Source: CBDCWT01 sp965223305 (GTDB lineage Bacteria; Planctomycetota; Planctomycetia; Pirellulales; Pirellulaceae). From it: a stretch of DNA of 64,000 nt. Shown here piece by piece: positions 27,643 through 36,816 of this stretch. The stretch covers positions 62,001 to 126,000 of the forward strand of contig CBDCWT010000073.1 in assembly GCA_965223305.1 (NCBI GenBank), given 5' to 3'. The position numbers and the translations under genes were made by a program. The notes beneath the pieces are model-generated. The model worked only from the letters and a program-made list of their open reading frames with translations, made no database searches and was not told the DNA's origin. How positions within the stretch are numbered: the stretch's first letter is position 1; the number at the start of each line of letters is the position of its first letter.

Positions 27643-28545
27643 TCAGAAGCTCAACATTTTCTGGTACTGGGTCATGCGCAGGTCGATGTCGGCACGTTCG
27701 ACGCGTTTCATGCGCTCGAGGCTAAAATCCTCGACATTGTAGCTGGCGACCAAGATTCCATAGGCCATCGCGGTCTTGAGCGTCCGCGGCTCGAAGTTGT
27801 CCTGCTCTGCCAAGTACCCCATCATGCCACCCGCAAAGCTGTCGCCGGCCCCAGTGGGATCGGTCACTTGCTGCGTGGGGAACGCCGGCAACACGTAAGT
27901 CTCGGATTTGGAGAAAAACATCGCTCCGTGTTCCCCTTTCTTGATGACCACGAATTTCGGACCCATCTCGCGCACCCGATGTCCCGCGCGGACCAGATTC
28001 TCGTCCTCTGTCAGCAGTTTGGCTTCGCTGTCGTTGAGCACGAGGCCGTCGATTCGCCGGAGCAGTTCGCGCAGCTCGTCGCGCTGTTCACGAATCCACA
28101 AGTCCATCGTATCTGCGACGGATAAGACAGCTCCCGGGACTTGATCCAACACCTGCAGCTGTACGCTCGGTGCACCATTTGCCAGGAAGAGGAACTTGCT
28201 ACGTCGATAGTCTTCCGGCAAAGTCGGATTGAATTCTCCGAATACGTTGAGGTGGACTTCCAATGTCTCGCGATCGTTCATGTTCGGCAGGTACTTGCCC
28301 TTCCAGCGAAAGGTCTCTGCTCCGGGCACGACGTCTAGCCCCGCGGTGTCGATGCCGCGCTGCTGCAGCAGTTCGGTGTGCTCGGGAGGCCAATCGGCCC
28401 CAACAACACTGACTAGTTTTACTGGAGTGAAGTAGCTGGCTGCGTACGAGAAGAAGACGGCGGATCCTCCCAGTACGTCATCTCGCGATTCATCGGGTGT
28501 TTCGACCGAATCGAGCGCAACGGATCCAACGACCAGCAGGGGCAT
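27643..28545 (-). CDS. PfkB-family carbohydrate kinase
   Basis: A 300-aa ribokinase-like enzyme. The start at 28545 (MPLLVVGSVALDSVETP) has AAAGGAA closely upstream; the frame runs on to 28683 but that part is Arg-rich and unlike the family. GGSAVFFSYAASYF and SVVGADWP match the N-terminal substrate-binding part, and DPTGAGDSFAGGMMGYL is the PfkB signature with the catalytic Asp. It should phosphorylate a sugar or nucleoside with ATP in the cytoplasm; specificity (fructose, ribose, adenosine) cannot be read. It is the first gene of the minus-strand run kinase-thpR-recA-htrA-alaS. Confidence 0.88.
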   Translation of the reverse strand: MPLLVVGSVALDSVETPDESRDDVLGGSAVFFSYAASYFTPVKLVSVVGADWPPEHTELLQQRGIDTAGLDVVPGAETFRWKGKYLPNMNDRETLEVHLNVFGEFNPTLPEDYRRSKFLFLANGAPSVQLQVLDQVPGAVLSVADTMDLWIREQRDELRELLRRIDGLVLNDSEAKLLTEDENLVRAGHRVREMGPKFVVIKKGEHGAMFFSKSETYVLPAFPTQQVTDPTGAGDSFAGGMMGYLAEQDNFEPRTLKTAMAYGILVASYNVEDFSLERMKRVERADIDLRMTQYQKMLSF

Positions 28546-29118
28546 GACGTTCCTTTCAACGTGGAGACGAACCGTAGTAGTACCATCACTGCGATAGCAC
28601 GGCTTGCCGGGGCGTGAGCCTCGTGCGAGCGATGGCGTCTGATCGAGGTTGCTGGGGCACCGCATCCTAAGCCGCTGATCCAACAGCGGCGAGGGCGTTT
28701 ACCGATAGCTATCGAAGCGCGAGCGGGACATTATTGATAATCCCTGCCGACTTGCCTAGAAGCAGCGCCAGATCCAAGAGACAGGCCTTAACCCGAATTA
28801 TTCATGAGCGATCTGCTGCGAGGTCGTAAGTCCATCCGTGGCTTCGTCATGCTTCACAATTCTCCCTCGACGTATTGCTTCAATACGCCTGCGGAAGAAT
28901 TGCTCGCCTTCCTTGCCACGAACGTACTTACAACCTCTCGCGACGATCTTCATGAATAATCCGGGTTAATCAAGAGCGGTCGAGAAGGGCCGCGGCTCGG
29001 CCGCTCGAATCGGCGCTAGCTCGTCGGATGCATCCCGCTGCGGCCGTTGCCTTGTCGCTCGGCCAGCGATACGATTGACCGGTGGAAAAACGACAGAACG
29101 CGCAAGAAGGCGAAGCAC
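28546..29118. other. Spacer containing a MITE-like element
   Basis: About 570 bases between divergent genes. The central part is a 174-bp element with IS1380-like ends (28792-28965, listed separately). The rest holds no recognised gene; a plus-strand frame from 29047 is continuous with the DUF4332 gene but its start region is not protein-like. Confidence 0.6.
28788..28969. mobile_element. MITE-like element with IS1380-type ends and TTAA flanks
   Basis: The element (28792-28965, 174 bp) starts CCCGAATTATTCATGA and ends TCATGAATAATCCGGG, almost the same as the ends of the IS1380-family element at 19313-21024. It is flanked by TTAA on both sides. The two arms continue as an imperfect inverted repeat for about 55 bases (for example GGTCGTAAGT against GGTTGTAAGT), and a small perfect hairpin (CGTATTG-CTT-CAATACG, 28870-28886) sits in the middle. 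It has no coding capacity. It is best read as a non-autonomous element moved by an IS1380-family transposase. Confidence 0.78.
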
Positions 29119-29526
29119 ATGGGTTACAAGATTGATGAGATCGAGGGGATCGGCCAGGTCTACAAGGAGAAACTAGCTGCGGCCGGAATTACGACGACCG
29201 ACGATCTGTTGCAGCAGTGCGCTTCCGCGAAAGGGCGCGAGGAAACGAGCGCCAAAGTAGAAATCAGCGCCCGGCAACTGCTCAAGTGGGCAGACATGGC
29301 GGATTTGATGCGCATTGATGGGGTTGGTCGCCAATTCGGTGAACTGCTGAAGGCGGCGGGTGTGGATACGGTGAAGGAGTTGCGGACGCGCAACGCCGAG
29401 AATCTGGCTGCCAAGTTGGCCGAAATCAACGCCGAAAAGAAACTGGCCAAGGCGGTGCCCGGTGTGGATCAAGTGAGCGGATGGATTGAGAGTGCCAAGG
29501 AGACCGAGCCTCTGATCTCCCACTGA
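29119..29526 (+). CDS. DUF4332 helix-hairpin-helix protein
   Basis: A 135-aa protein starting at the ATG at 29119 (MGYKIDEIEGIGQVYKEKL). It contains two helix-hairpin-helix-like units, IEGIGQVYKEKLAAAGI and IDGVGRQFGELLKAAGV, each followed by TxxDLL or TVKELR, as in the DUF4332 domain. Such motifs usually contact DNA or proteins through a Gly-containing hairpin. It has no partner gene on the same strand. Function unknown. Confidence 0.8.
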   Translation: MGYKIDEIEGIGQVYKEKLAAAGITTTDDLLQQCASAKGREETSAKVEISARQLLKWADMADLMRIDGVGRQFGELLKAAGVDTVKELRTRNAENLAAKLAEINAEKKLAKAVPGVDQVSGWIESAKETEPLISH

Positions 29527-29606
29527 GCTAGGAGCCTTCTTGCGGGAGATCTGCCAGAGCCTCCCCCGTTCTCATGATCGCTCCGGCGTGAAGCTAGAGG
29601 TGCCAA

Positions 29607-31954
29607 GTGCCGTCCGCCACCTGCGCGACCATTCGATGCCGCTGGTGGACACCCGACGTCCGGCGGTGGTTCGTGTTGGCCGTTGCGTTGGCCTTCGGGA
29701 CGGCCGGTTATCCAAGCTCACTTGCCGCAGATCCTCCCCGATATGTGGGGCGTGCCGAAAGCGGCCAGCGCATCTACGGCAACACTCTCTCCGGATGGCA
29801 CTCCACGCCGGCCGATCCGACGCTCGATGGCCGGCCGCTGCTCGCCGGCGCGGACCCGGTCCGTTGGGTCGTCGACCGCCAACGCCGCTTGCCGGATGAG
29901 CCTCAGTCGTACGTCGAGCTGCTCGGCGGCGACCGCTTGCCGGGAACGATTCTGGAATACGTTCCTCAGGGCGAGCTGGCCGCCAATTGGACTCCGTCCC
30001 ACTTCACAGTAAGAACGACGGCAGCGCGCCACCTGCCCTGGCAGGAGGGTGCGGCCGATGTGCGGCCGCTGGAGCGGTGGGTCCAGCGGCTGGTTTGGCA
30101 CCGCCAGGGCCGCCGTCGCCATGAGCCGGCCACGGCGTTTCTGCGCAACGGCCAACGGCTCCGCTTCCGTTCGTATCGCTTGGCCAGGGATCGTGTTCAC
30201 CTGCTACTTGAGGACGAGCAACGGATCGTGCCGTTTGCTGACCTGGCGGAGTTTCATTTTCCCAGCCCGGATCCCTGGGCGCGCTACTACGAGATGGTCG
30301 CCGTACTGTGTAGCGATCCGAGCACCAGATGCCAGCAGCTGGAGGCGGTGACAGGTCTTTGTGCGACAGTTTCACGCGAGCGTCTAGCAGTCCACACAGT
30401 CGGTGACCGCCAACAGCCACGCCGCCTACTGCATGGGCTGCACCCTACCTGGAGCCTCGATCTGTTGTGGGTTGACGAGGTGGATGTCAGAGCTTGGCGG
30501 CTCTGGCAGCCGCATCAAGTGCCGCTCTCCCGGTTCGAACCAGTGAGGAAGGACCGGCCACAGAACTCCCGAGATCTCTACTGGCCGTGGCAGCGCGACC
30601 GAACTGTGAAGGGTGCGCTGCTTTCATCTCGTGCGAACGGCTACGGGTGGGGCTTTGGTACTTCCGGTGTCCATCAACTCCGGTTCGCGGCCCCCGCTGC
30701 TGCCGTTGGTTTCCGCAGTGAGGTTGAGCTCGACCATCCCCGCATCCCGACCAAAGTCGAGAGCGGCATCTCGCTGGACGAGCGCAGCCGTTGGCCGGCA
30801 GTTGGTTCTGAGCCCAAGCCAGCCTTCGGACCGCCTTCAGATGGACTGGCAGGACCAGGCGGAGGGAACGCGGGAACTCAACCTCTGGTCGCGGCAGGCG
30901 GCCGGAGCGAGCGGCACTTTGGCAGCACTGGAAATCGGCAACTCGATCCATTGGGGCGATCCGCTGCTGACCCTGGATCCCACCCGGCTACGCAGTCTAC
31001 TCGGGCGCGCTGCGGGGCCGTTTCTTGGTGACTGGCGCGGTTGGAGTGTATCTTCCGGCCTCGGCGGTCGGTGCCAACGTCTACCTGCAGCCTGCCGGCG
31101 ATGTGAGTCGATATGCTTGGTGCCTATCCGCAGAAGGCACGCCACTGGTTCTAAGGCAAGAGCTGGCGATCCCGGCAGCAGCGAAACGGATGGTGGTCGA
31201 CGCAGTGCAGTGCGCTGTGACAACCCGCCCAGCCACAATCGAGGTTCTCATCGCAGGTCGATCGCTGGGTGTTTTCCCGCTGGCGACGTGCACCACGAAC
31301 AGCACCTCGCAGCGTGAGCCGATTGTCGTTCCGCTGTCTGGGATCGTCCGGGACCGGCCCAGTGTCGATCGAGATCCGTCAAGATCCGGGCCGAGAGGCG
31401 CCCGCCGATTCACTGGCAGGGAATCGGCTTTTCGCGGCGGCACGCCGAGTGGTTAGCGGTCTTCGCAGCCGGCCAGGCCGTCGAAACAACGTCTCAGGCA
31501 CCACTTGGTGAGTCTGCGTTGCCCGCCGAGACGGGCGTGCGGCGACGCGTTCGTTGGACCCCAGCGGTGGCTATCAGGGAGCATCCCGCGCCAGGGCAAT
31601 ACCGGTTCTTGCGTTTCACGTTCCGCGGCGACGCGGCGGGCGCCAACGAAGCTGAGCTTCGGCCGTGCTGGCGATACGTCGCCGTTTGAGTACACGACCG
31701 GTGGCGCGGAAGCGGGATCGCTGGCGAAGCCCGTTGTCGACGGCATTTCGTCGCTTGGCCGCGTGGTAGTCACCCGTGATTTGTACGCCGATTTTGGCCA
31801 GAGCGACTTGATTGATCTGACCGTGTCAACGGTGGACAAGGGAGCCTTTCTTTGGGATGACTGTTATTTGGCGCGGACCCGAGCCGACTTCGAGCGGATC
31901 GACGGGCTGGATCACGACGCTCTGCGGGAGACTGGCAGGCCGCGCGATCCGTAA
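29607..31954 (+). CDS. Secreted planctomycete protein, NPCBM-like, with five +1 shifts
   Basis: Read as one gene of about 780 aa from the GTG at 29607. A signal peptide (RRWFVLAVALAFGTAGYPSS) is followed by a domain with YVELLGGDRLPGTILEY, then FGTSGVHQLRFAAPAAAVGF, GNSIHWGDPLL, GVYLPASAVGANVYLQP and, near the end, RDLYADFGQSDLIDLTV. The GVHQLRF segment and overall plan resemble the NPCBM/NEW2-type secreted proteins common in planctomycetes, which bind carbohydrate. Frame breaks near 30800, 31020, 31350, 31400 and 31670 each equal one extra base, and each join continues the same type of sequence. A true pseudogene would be expected to show deletions and stops as well. Confidence 0.65.
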
Positions 31955-32034
31955 CCAGGTCGATCCGCGGCAATCGCCGGGCAAATGAGGTGGTGCAGCT
32001 TTTAAGTTAAGGAGTGTTTTCGTGTTTCTTAAAG

Positions 32035-32074
32035 GTAGCAGGCACACTCCGTGTGCCGTCCGCCAGAAGCAGAG
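32035..32074. repeat. Dispersed repeat C (GGCACACTCCGTGTGCC hairpin)
   Basis: GTAGCAGGCACACTCCGTGT followed by GCCGTCCGCC. The core GGCACAC-TCC-GTGTGCC is a perfect seven-base stem with a three-base loop. Copies: five in the array at 45690-46455, 50382-50411, 53341-53372, 55041-55087 and 62951-63047. Confidence 0.8.
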
Positions 32075-32108
32075 CAACACGAAGCCGACACACGGGCAAA
32101 CGGCTCGG

Positions 32109-32209
32109 AAACCGTGGGCTAACGCCCAGCGGCTGATTGGGAGCCTCGCCGAACCCGCCAGGGCGTAGCCGAACGCGCCAGTGGGTAGCCGAACTCGCCA
32201 GAGTTTGGT
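32109..32209. repeat. Dispersed repeat A2 followed by three degenerate repeat B units
   Basis: AACCGTGGGCTAACGCC marks A2. It is followed by CGTAGCCGAA-type units, each reading GCCGAACnCGCCAG, spaced about 20 bases apart; only the last keeps the GAGTTTGG end. Confidence 0.7.
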
Positions 32210-32288
32210 GTATTGCATGAAGCGCAAAGGCTGCACCTCCGCCAATCCCAAGAGACCAGGATCAACACACCGGCTCCAGTCTCGAGCC

Positions 32289-34316
32289 TCAATGCTCCGG
32301 CCTCACTTCCGTTGGTATCTCGAAACGGTGTAAGTGATGGCGATGGAATTGAAATGCCTGATACAGAGGTGCCTTACCAAAGCGAATGTCCGGAGTGAAG
32401 TAGTAGCTCCAGGACTCGTTGTCCAGGATCACCGGAACTCGTTCACGGAGCAGACCGTTGCCTACGAGACGAATGAGACTGGTCCGCTCCTGCGCCCCAG
32501 TCCACTCTAGCTGCTTCTGTTCTTGAATGTCGGCGACTTCCTCAAGCCACTGGGAGTCCGCGTAGACCTTGCAGCGATACCAGTTGTGTTTGTCGAACGG
32601 GTCCAGTCCCTGCGCAATTTGCACCCAGACCGTTGCCTCTTCTCCCGTTTCCAAGATCCCATTTCCGTTTCCCTGGCCCTCAGTGACCGTGCGCTCCACC
32701 GGACCTCCGCCACCTTGATTGCCCTTCTGCCGAAAGACCGGCAAGGTCATCGTTCGCCCATCGAGTACCTCGACGGCCAGCGGATCGGGAATCACTTCCG
32801 GAGCAACCAGCACGTCGATCGACTCACGCCGTGCCGCAAGTTCTTCAGCCGCCAAGTCGAGGTCGAGGCGGGTTCGCGCAAAGTAACCGTCTCCCGCAGT
32901 AAATCGCACCGAAAACTGATCGGACAAGTCAACGAACTCTCCCGAGGCTAAGCTGTCGACTGAAGCGGCGCGACCGAGCCACGAGACCGCGGGGTATTCG
33001 CTGCTTGCTTTGACCGTCAAATTTCGAATCTCCGTCGGTCCCGGGTTGTAGATCTTCAGCGGCAGCGAAACGTCGGTTTGAGGAAGTACGCGGAGCAGGT
33101 CTTGCGAAGTCAACGGCAACAAGACGGGAGGGTGGGCGGGGACTCCGGGACCTGCCACACTCAACTGGTGACCGCCGCCGTCGCAGCTCAACGTGAGGCG
33201 TCCCTGCCGATCAGCTCGAAGTTCACTTCGCCGAGCACGGTTTGTTTGCAGGTCGAGGTCGATGACGGAATAGTTCCCGTTGGCTTCGTAGAGCGGTGGT
33301 GTGGTGATCTGAATACGCTGCTTCGGAACAGCTGGACCGTCGGGTGCCCAGCGACGCGTGGTCACGCGTAGTCCAGCGCGCCGGACGCCGGCCAAGTAAG
33401 TGATCGCACGCCCTTCGCCTGACGACTCGATCTGATAGTTCCACACGTCGAATTTTGGGTACGGGTTCGCATGGCTCCAGACGGCTGGTGTTACGTCCAG
33501 CTCGGGATTTGCGAACGCCCTCATGTGAAACTCGAAGGTCTCCCCGATCGACGTCGCCCAGTGCCGGTGATACTCGTCGCGCCGATACTCGTAGTCCACG
33601 TCGTGTGCGCTTGCATAGGCCGCGTGCGTTTCTTCGTGGTACTGGCTAATGTAGTCGCCACTGGCACGAATGAGCCTGACCATCGTGTGCTGATGGTTGG
33701 ACACATGATCCTTGGGACGCCAGAGTGCTCGACGTCCTTTCGCGCCGAGATAGAATTCGGGACCTGGATTAAACGCCGATGCACTGCCGATCAGGTGTGG
33801 ATACCGCGCGCTCAGGAACAGGCTGGCGAAGCCTCCCATGCTGAGCCCCGACGTTGCTCGATAGCGCCGGCCGGTTTGTGTCCGATACGTGGAATCAATG
33901 TGCGCCACCATCTCCTGGAAGTACTCGCCGAAGTCATAGTCACCTCCATCGATGCGCACATCCCAGGGAGAACCACCATAGAACCCGGTGTAATGTTCCT
34001 TTACATAGCCGTCCACCGTTACCACGATTGCATCATGAGCGGAGACGAAGCGGCCAATCTTGGGAACCGTGTCCTTGCCGTCGTCGTAACGCTCTAACGT
34101 ATAGCGGTCACTGTGGCCGTGGAAGTAGTAGATCACAGGGTAGCGCTGCTCTCCCGTGTCGTACTCCTTAGGCAGCCAGATTCGGTAGTGCCGCTGACTT
34201 GAAAAGACACGCGAGTAGAAAGTTCGATCCTCAAAGGTGACCCCGGCGGCCTGAGCGTTAAAGGTCCCAGCCAGGATCATGGATGTTGAGAGAAGGACAG
34301 TCCGCGCGATCGCCAT
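32289..34316 (-). CDS. Secreted esterase-type alpha/beta hydrolase with long C-terminal region
   Basis: A 675-aa protein. A signal peptide (about residues 1-23, ending FNAQAAG) precedes a domain of the esterase D/feruloyl-esterase group: YRIWLPKEYDTGEQRYPVIYYFHGHSD, then GLSMGGFASLF with the nucleophile Ser159. The remaining 350 residues are beta-rich, with an NEW3-like segment (VSLPLKIYNPGPTEIRNLTVKA) and EGQGNGNGILETGEEATVWVQI, typical of Ig-like domains. It likely cleaves ester bonds on polysaccharide or peptide substrates outside the cytoplasm. It faces the NPCBM-like gene convergently. Substrate unknown. Confidence 0.8.
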   Translation of the reverse strand: MAIARTVLLSTSMILAGTFNAQAAGVTFEDRTFYSRVFSSQRHYRIWLPKEYDTGEQRYPVIYYFHGHSDRYTLERYDDGKDTVPKIGRFVSAHDAIVVTVDGYVKEHYTGFYGGSPWDVRIDGGDYDFGEYFQEMVAHIDSTYRTQTGRRYRATSGLSMGGFASLFLSARYPHLIGSASAFNPGPEFYLGAKGRRALWRPKDHVSNHQHTMVRLIRASGDYISQYHEETHAAYASAHDVDYEYRRDEYHRHWATSIGETFEFHMRAFANPELDVTPAVWSHANPYPKFDVWNYQIESSGEGRAITYLAGVRRAGLRVTTRRWAPDGPAVPKQRIQITTPPLYEANGNYSVIDLDLQTNRARRSELRADRQGRLTLSCDGGGHQLSVAGPGVPAHPPVLLPLTSQDLLRVLPQTDVSLPLKIYNPGPTEIRNLTVKASSEYPAVSWLGRAASVDSLASGEFVDLSDQFSVRFTAGDGYFARTRLDLDLAAEELAARRESIDVLVAPEVIPDPLAVEVLDGRTMTLPVFRQKGNQGGGGPVERTVTEGQGNGNGILETGEEATVWVQIAQGLDPFDKHNWYRCKVYADSQWLEEVADIQEQKQLEWTGAQERTSLIRLVGNGLLRERVPVILDNESWSYYFTPDIRFGKAPLYQAFQFHRHHLHRFEIPTEVRPEH

Positions 34317-34496
34317 CGTCTTTGGCCTCGGTTTCGATTTGTACTCTTACAGGGTTTGTTGCCGGCAGGTTCAGCGCATGATTGTGCAATGAAGCGTTGG
34401 GGCGGCATGGATGCATCCATGCGTCTTGCGCTGGTTGGAAAAAGCTGTCACCGCTGCTACTATGTCCTGCGCGACAGACATTGTAAGGCCCACTGC

Positions 34497-35219
34497 ATGT
34501 GCACGCGCTACACCATCAATGGAAACGCTGCCGAGATCGCCGAAGCTCTCGGTGCCATGGTTCAAGGCGAGTTCGAGTGGGAAGAGGAGATCTTCCCGCG
34601 CGCCATCGCTCCCGGGCTGATGCTGATCGATGGTCTTCGTCAGCTGGTACCGATGCAGTTCGCGCTGGCCAAACCGGGAGCTTTGCAGCCTTTCGACCCG
34701 AAGTTTTCCTACAACAACGCCAAGATCGAAAACTACCGCAAGTGGCCGTGGGCAGACCCGTTGAAATTCCGTCGCTGCATCGTGCCACTGAGCCAATTTC
34801 GCGAACCTTGCTACTGGGGTGCGCCTGGTGGGAAAGAAGTCAATTTCTTCTCACCCGCTGACGACTACCTGGGCGTTGCTTCCATCTACAACCTCTGGCG
34901 TGCGAGCAAAGCTGACGAGCCTCTGGTGACCATGAGCTTGCTCATCCGACCGGCCAGCAAGTTCGTTATGGATCATGGCCATCATCGCCAACCGTTTTTT
35001 CTAGATCGTGAGGCGTGGGATGCATGGATGGCTCCGGGTGCCCGCACGCTGCAAGAGTCAGCCGTTTTGCTTCGCCGAAATGCGTACGAGCCGCCGCTTG
35101 AGTACGAGGTCGTTCGCAACATGGCTCCCAGCTGGACCGCCCGCCAAGCGGAACGTGTGAAGAAACGAGACCAGCAGCTGGCCGAAATCGAACAGTCAGG
35201 TCTGCGACTGGGGATCTGA
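34497..35219 (+). CDS. SOS-response-associated peptidase (SRAP/HMCES family)
   Basis: A 240-aa protein starting at the ATG at 34497, which places the catalytic Cys at position 2 (MCTRYTI), as the family requires after Met removal; the longer frame from 34356 would hide it. Asn74 and Glu78 (YNNAKIENYR), Glu103 (FREPCYW) and His163 (HHRQPFFL) match the other conserved positions. SRAP proteins form a covalent link to abasic sites in single-stranded DNA. From 35037 the gene lies in a 485-bp segment repeated at 36335-36816; this copy is the intact one. Confidence 0.9.
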   Translation: MCTRYTINGNAAEIAEALGAMVQGEFEWEEEIFPRAIAPGLMLIDGLRQLVPMQFALAKPGALQPFDPKFSYNNAKIENYRKWPWADPLKFRRCIVPLSQFREPCYWGAPGGKEVNFFSPADDYLGVASIYNLWRASKADEPLVTMSLLIRPASKFVMDHGHHRQPFFLDREAWDAWMAPGARTLQESAVLLRRNAYEPPLEYEVVRNMAPSWTARQAERVKKRDQQLAEIEQSGLRLGI

Positions 35220-35521
35220 ATACCCGCTGCTCGGCAGTTGGCTGCGGCAGATGTTGTTTGCCAGATGCTGCCGAGGGTTGGTATCGCGATTCGAACCGGC
35301 CGCTAACGCGGTCCGGCTGATGCGTTTGGGTGTCGTCAAGACTCGACCGGGGTAACGCCCTTCGTCAGCAGGATGTTGGCGTACTTGGCTGTGTCCCCGG
35401 TCATCACGATCGCGAAGGCCGCCCGCGACCGGTCGTAGAACTCGAACCTGTCGCATCTTGCGATCGGCGGAGTGCCGGGTGCCAACCGTTCGATTTCCGC
35501 AGCGTACCGATCAGCGACCGC
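35037..35521. repeat. Direct repeat S, first copy (SRAP 3' end plus fucU 3' fragment)
   Basis: This 485-bp segment holds the last 60 codons of the SRAP gene, the intergenic part and 62 codons of fucU. It is repeated in the same orientation at 36335-36816 with about ten base differences and one 3-bp gap. The toxin-antitoxin pair lies between the two copies. Confidence 0.9.
35336..35521 (-). pseudogene. 3' fragment of fucU
   Basis: These 186 bases encode the last 62 codons (residues 84-145) of the L-fucose mutarotase found intact at 36631-37068, including the RAAFAIVMTGDTAKYANILL end. The fragment has no start and is cut exactly at the edge of repeat S. Confidence 0.85.
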
Positions 35522-35575
35522 CTTGATTCGTCGCTTGTTACTCCGCTCAAAAACTGCATTGTGGCGACAGTTGGC

Positions 35576-35992
35576 CTAGGGTGCAGAGCGAAGAGAGGTG
35601 ACAGTAAGTCCGGTGACAAGAAACAAAGGCTTGCTTGGCTTCTCGGCGGTAACAAACTCGTCGGTTGATGCTTTTCTTGCAGCGGTGATGTGTAGAGCAT
35701 CGGCAGCGGCCAGGCCGTGGGACTTTGCTTCTGATTCAGCGGCCTGAACAAGCTCTGGCGTGGTCTCCACCAGCTCTATTACAGTCGCAAGATAGGACTC
35801 GTAAAACTGAACTTCAAGGGCCTGCTTATTGAAGCGGGCCTTGGGGATGAGCTCAAGTCGAAGAATGTCACTGGCGACAAAATCGCGATTCGGGTCGTCA
35901 AGTACATCGCGTGCATCAAGTGCGAGCTGCCCAGTGCCGCGAAAGGCATTGATGAGGACATCGGCATCGAGAAACGTCCGTGTTCTGGGCAC
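35576..35992 (-). CDS. PIN-domain toxin (VapC-like)
   Basis: A 138-aa PIN-domain ribonuclease. RTFLDADVLINAF at the N-terminus carries the first catalytic Asp (Asp9/Asp11), FVASDILRLELIP gives the acidic residue of the second motif, and GLAAADALHITAA the third. Length is typical of VapC toxins, which cut RNA, often tRNA. Its start is two bases after the stop of the putative antitoxin at 35995, the normal toxin-antitoxin arrangement. The pair is enclosed by the two copies of repeat S. Confidence 0.85.
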   Translation of the reverse strand: MPRTRTFLDADVLINAFRGTGQLALDARDVLDDPNRDFVASDILRLELIPKARFNKQALEVQFYESYLATVIELVETTPELVQAAESEAKSHGLAAADALHITAARKASTDEFVTAEKPSKPLFLVTGLTVTSLRSAP

Positions 35993-35994
35993 GC

Positions 35995-36258
35995 CTAGTC
36001 CTCAGAGAAGTGCGGCCCGCGACGAGATTTGACTTCGTCCTCGACCTCATCGGGCGTCAAGAGCTTGCCACCGGAGTCGACAAACTGCTGGCGTAGTGAT
36101 TTGAGCTGATGCCCAAGTGGGGTGCGTGGCTCCCAGGCAGCTTGATGCTCTCGGAATTCGCGAAGTGCGTCTTCGAGTGAAGGGGGAGTGTTGCCGTTCT
36201 CGAATTTCGGGCGGGCAAACTCAATGAAGGCGTCAAGTTCTGAAGGGTCAGTGGCCAT
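35995..36258 (-). CDS. Putative antitoxin partner of the PIN toxin
   Basis: An 87-aa acidic protein (SELDAFIEFARPKFENG, LEDALREFREHQAAWEP) lying two bases upstream of the PIN-domain gene on the same strand. Position, size and charge fit an antitoxin that binds both the toxin and the shared promoter. No DNA-binding fold (AbrB, RHH, Phd) is clearly visible, so its class is open. Confidence 0.7.
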   Translation of the reverse strand: MATDPSELDAFIEFARPKFENGNTPPSLEDALREFREHQAAWEPRTPLGHQLKSLRQQFVDSGGKLLTPDEVEDEVKSRRGPHFSED

Positions 36259-36334
36259 GCTGTTAGTGTCCTCGATTCGTCGCTTGTGTACAAGATTGTC
36301 ATCGAGCGAGAGAGCAAGTCAAAACTTCTCGAGC

Positions 36335-36517
36335 GGTGCCCGCACGCCGCAAGAGTCAGCCGTTTTGCTGCGCCGAAATGCGTACGAGCCGCCGCTTGAG
36401 TACGAGGTCGTTCGCAACATGGCTCCCAGCTGGACCGCCCGCCAAGCGGAACGTGTGAAGAAACGAGACCAGCAGCTGGCCGAGATCGAACAGTCAGGTC
36501 TGCGACTGGGGATCTGA
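36335..36517 (+). pseudogene. 3' fragment of the SRAP gene
   Basis: These bases repeat the last 60 codons of the SRAP gene (from ARTxQESAVLLRRNAYEPP) up to the same stop. One change turns Leu into Pro; two others are synonymous. There is no start codon of its own; the frame joins by chance to sequence antisense to the antitoxin. Confidence 0.85.
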
Positions 36518-36816
36518 ATACCCGCTGCTCGGGAGTTGGCAGCGGCAGATGTTGTTTGCCAGATGCTGCCGAGGGTTGGTATCGCGATTCGAACCGGCCG
36601 CTAACGCGGTCCGGCTGATGCGCTTGGGAGTCAAGACTCGACCGGCGTGACGCCCTTCGTCAGCAGGATGTTGGCGTACTTGGCTGTGTCCCCGGTCATC
36701 ACGATCGCGAAGGCCGCCCGCGACCGGTCGTAGAACTCGAACCTGTCGCATCTTGCGATCGGCGGAGTGCCGGGTGCCAACCGTTCGATTTCCGCAGCGT
36801 AACGATCAGCGACCGC
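36335..36816. repeat. Direct repeat S, second copy
   Basis: Matches 35037-35521. It begins inside the SRAP coding sequence and ends inside fucU, where the intact fucU gene continues. Arrangement S-(813 bp with toxin-antitoxin)-S. Confidence 0.9.

Larger units (their letters stand above)
31955..32288. other. Repeat-bearing spacer
   Basis: About 330 bases between convergent genes, almost all repeats: the GTGCAGCTTTTAAGTTA motif (near 31993), repeat C (32035-32074), repeat A2 (32109-32138) and three degenerate repeat B units (32147-32209). No gene. Confidence 0.65.

Noticed and set aside
35404..35751. Frames across the junction of repeat S and the toxin-antitoxin insert
   Set aside because: They join an out-of-phase fucU fragment to sequence overlapping the PIN gene; no protein family matches.
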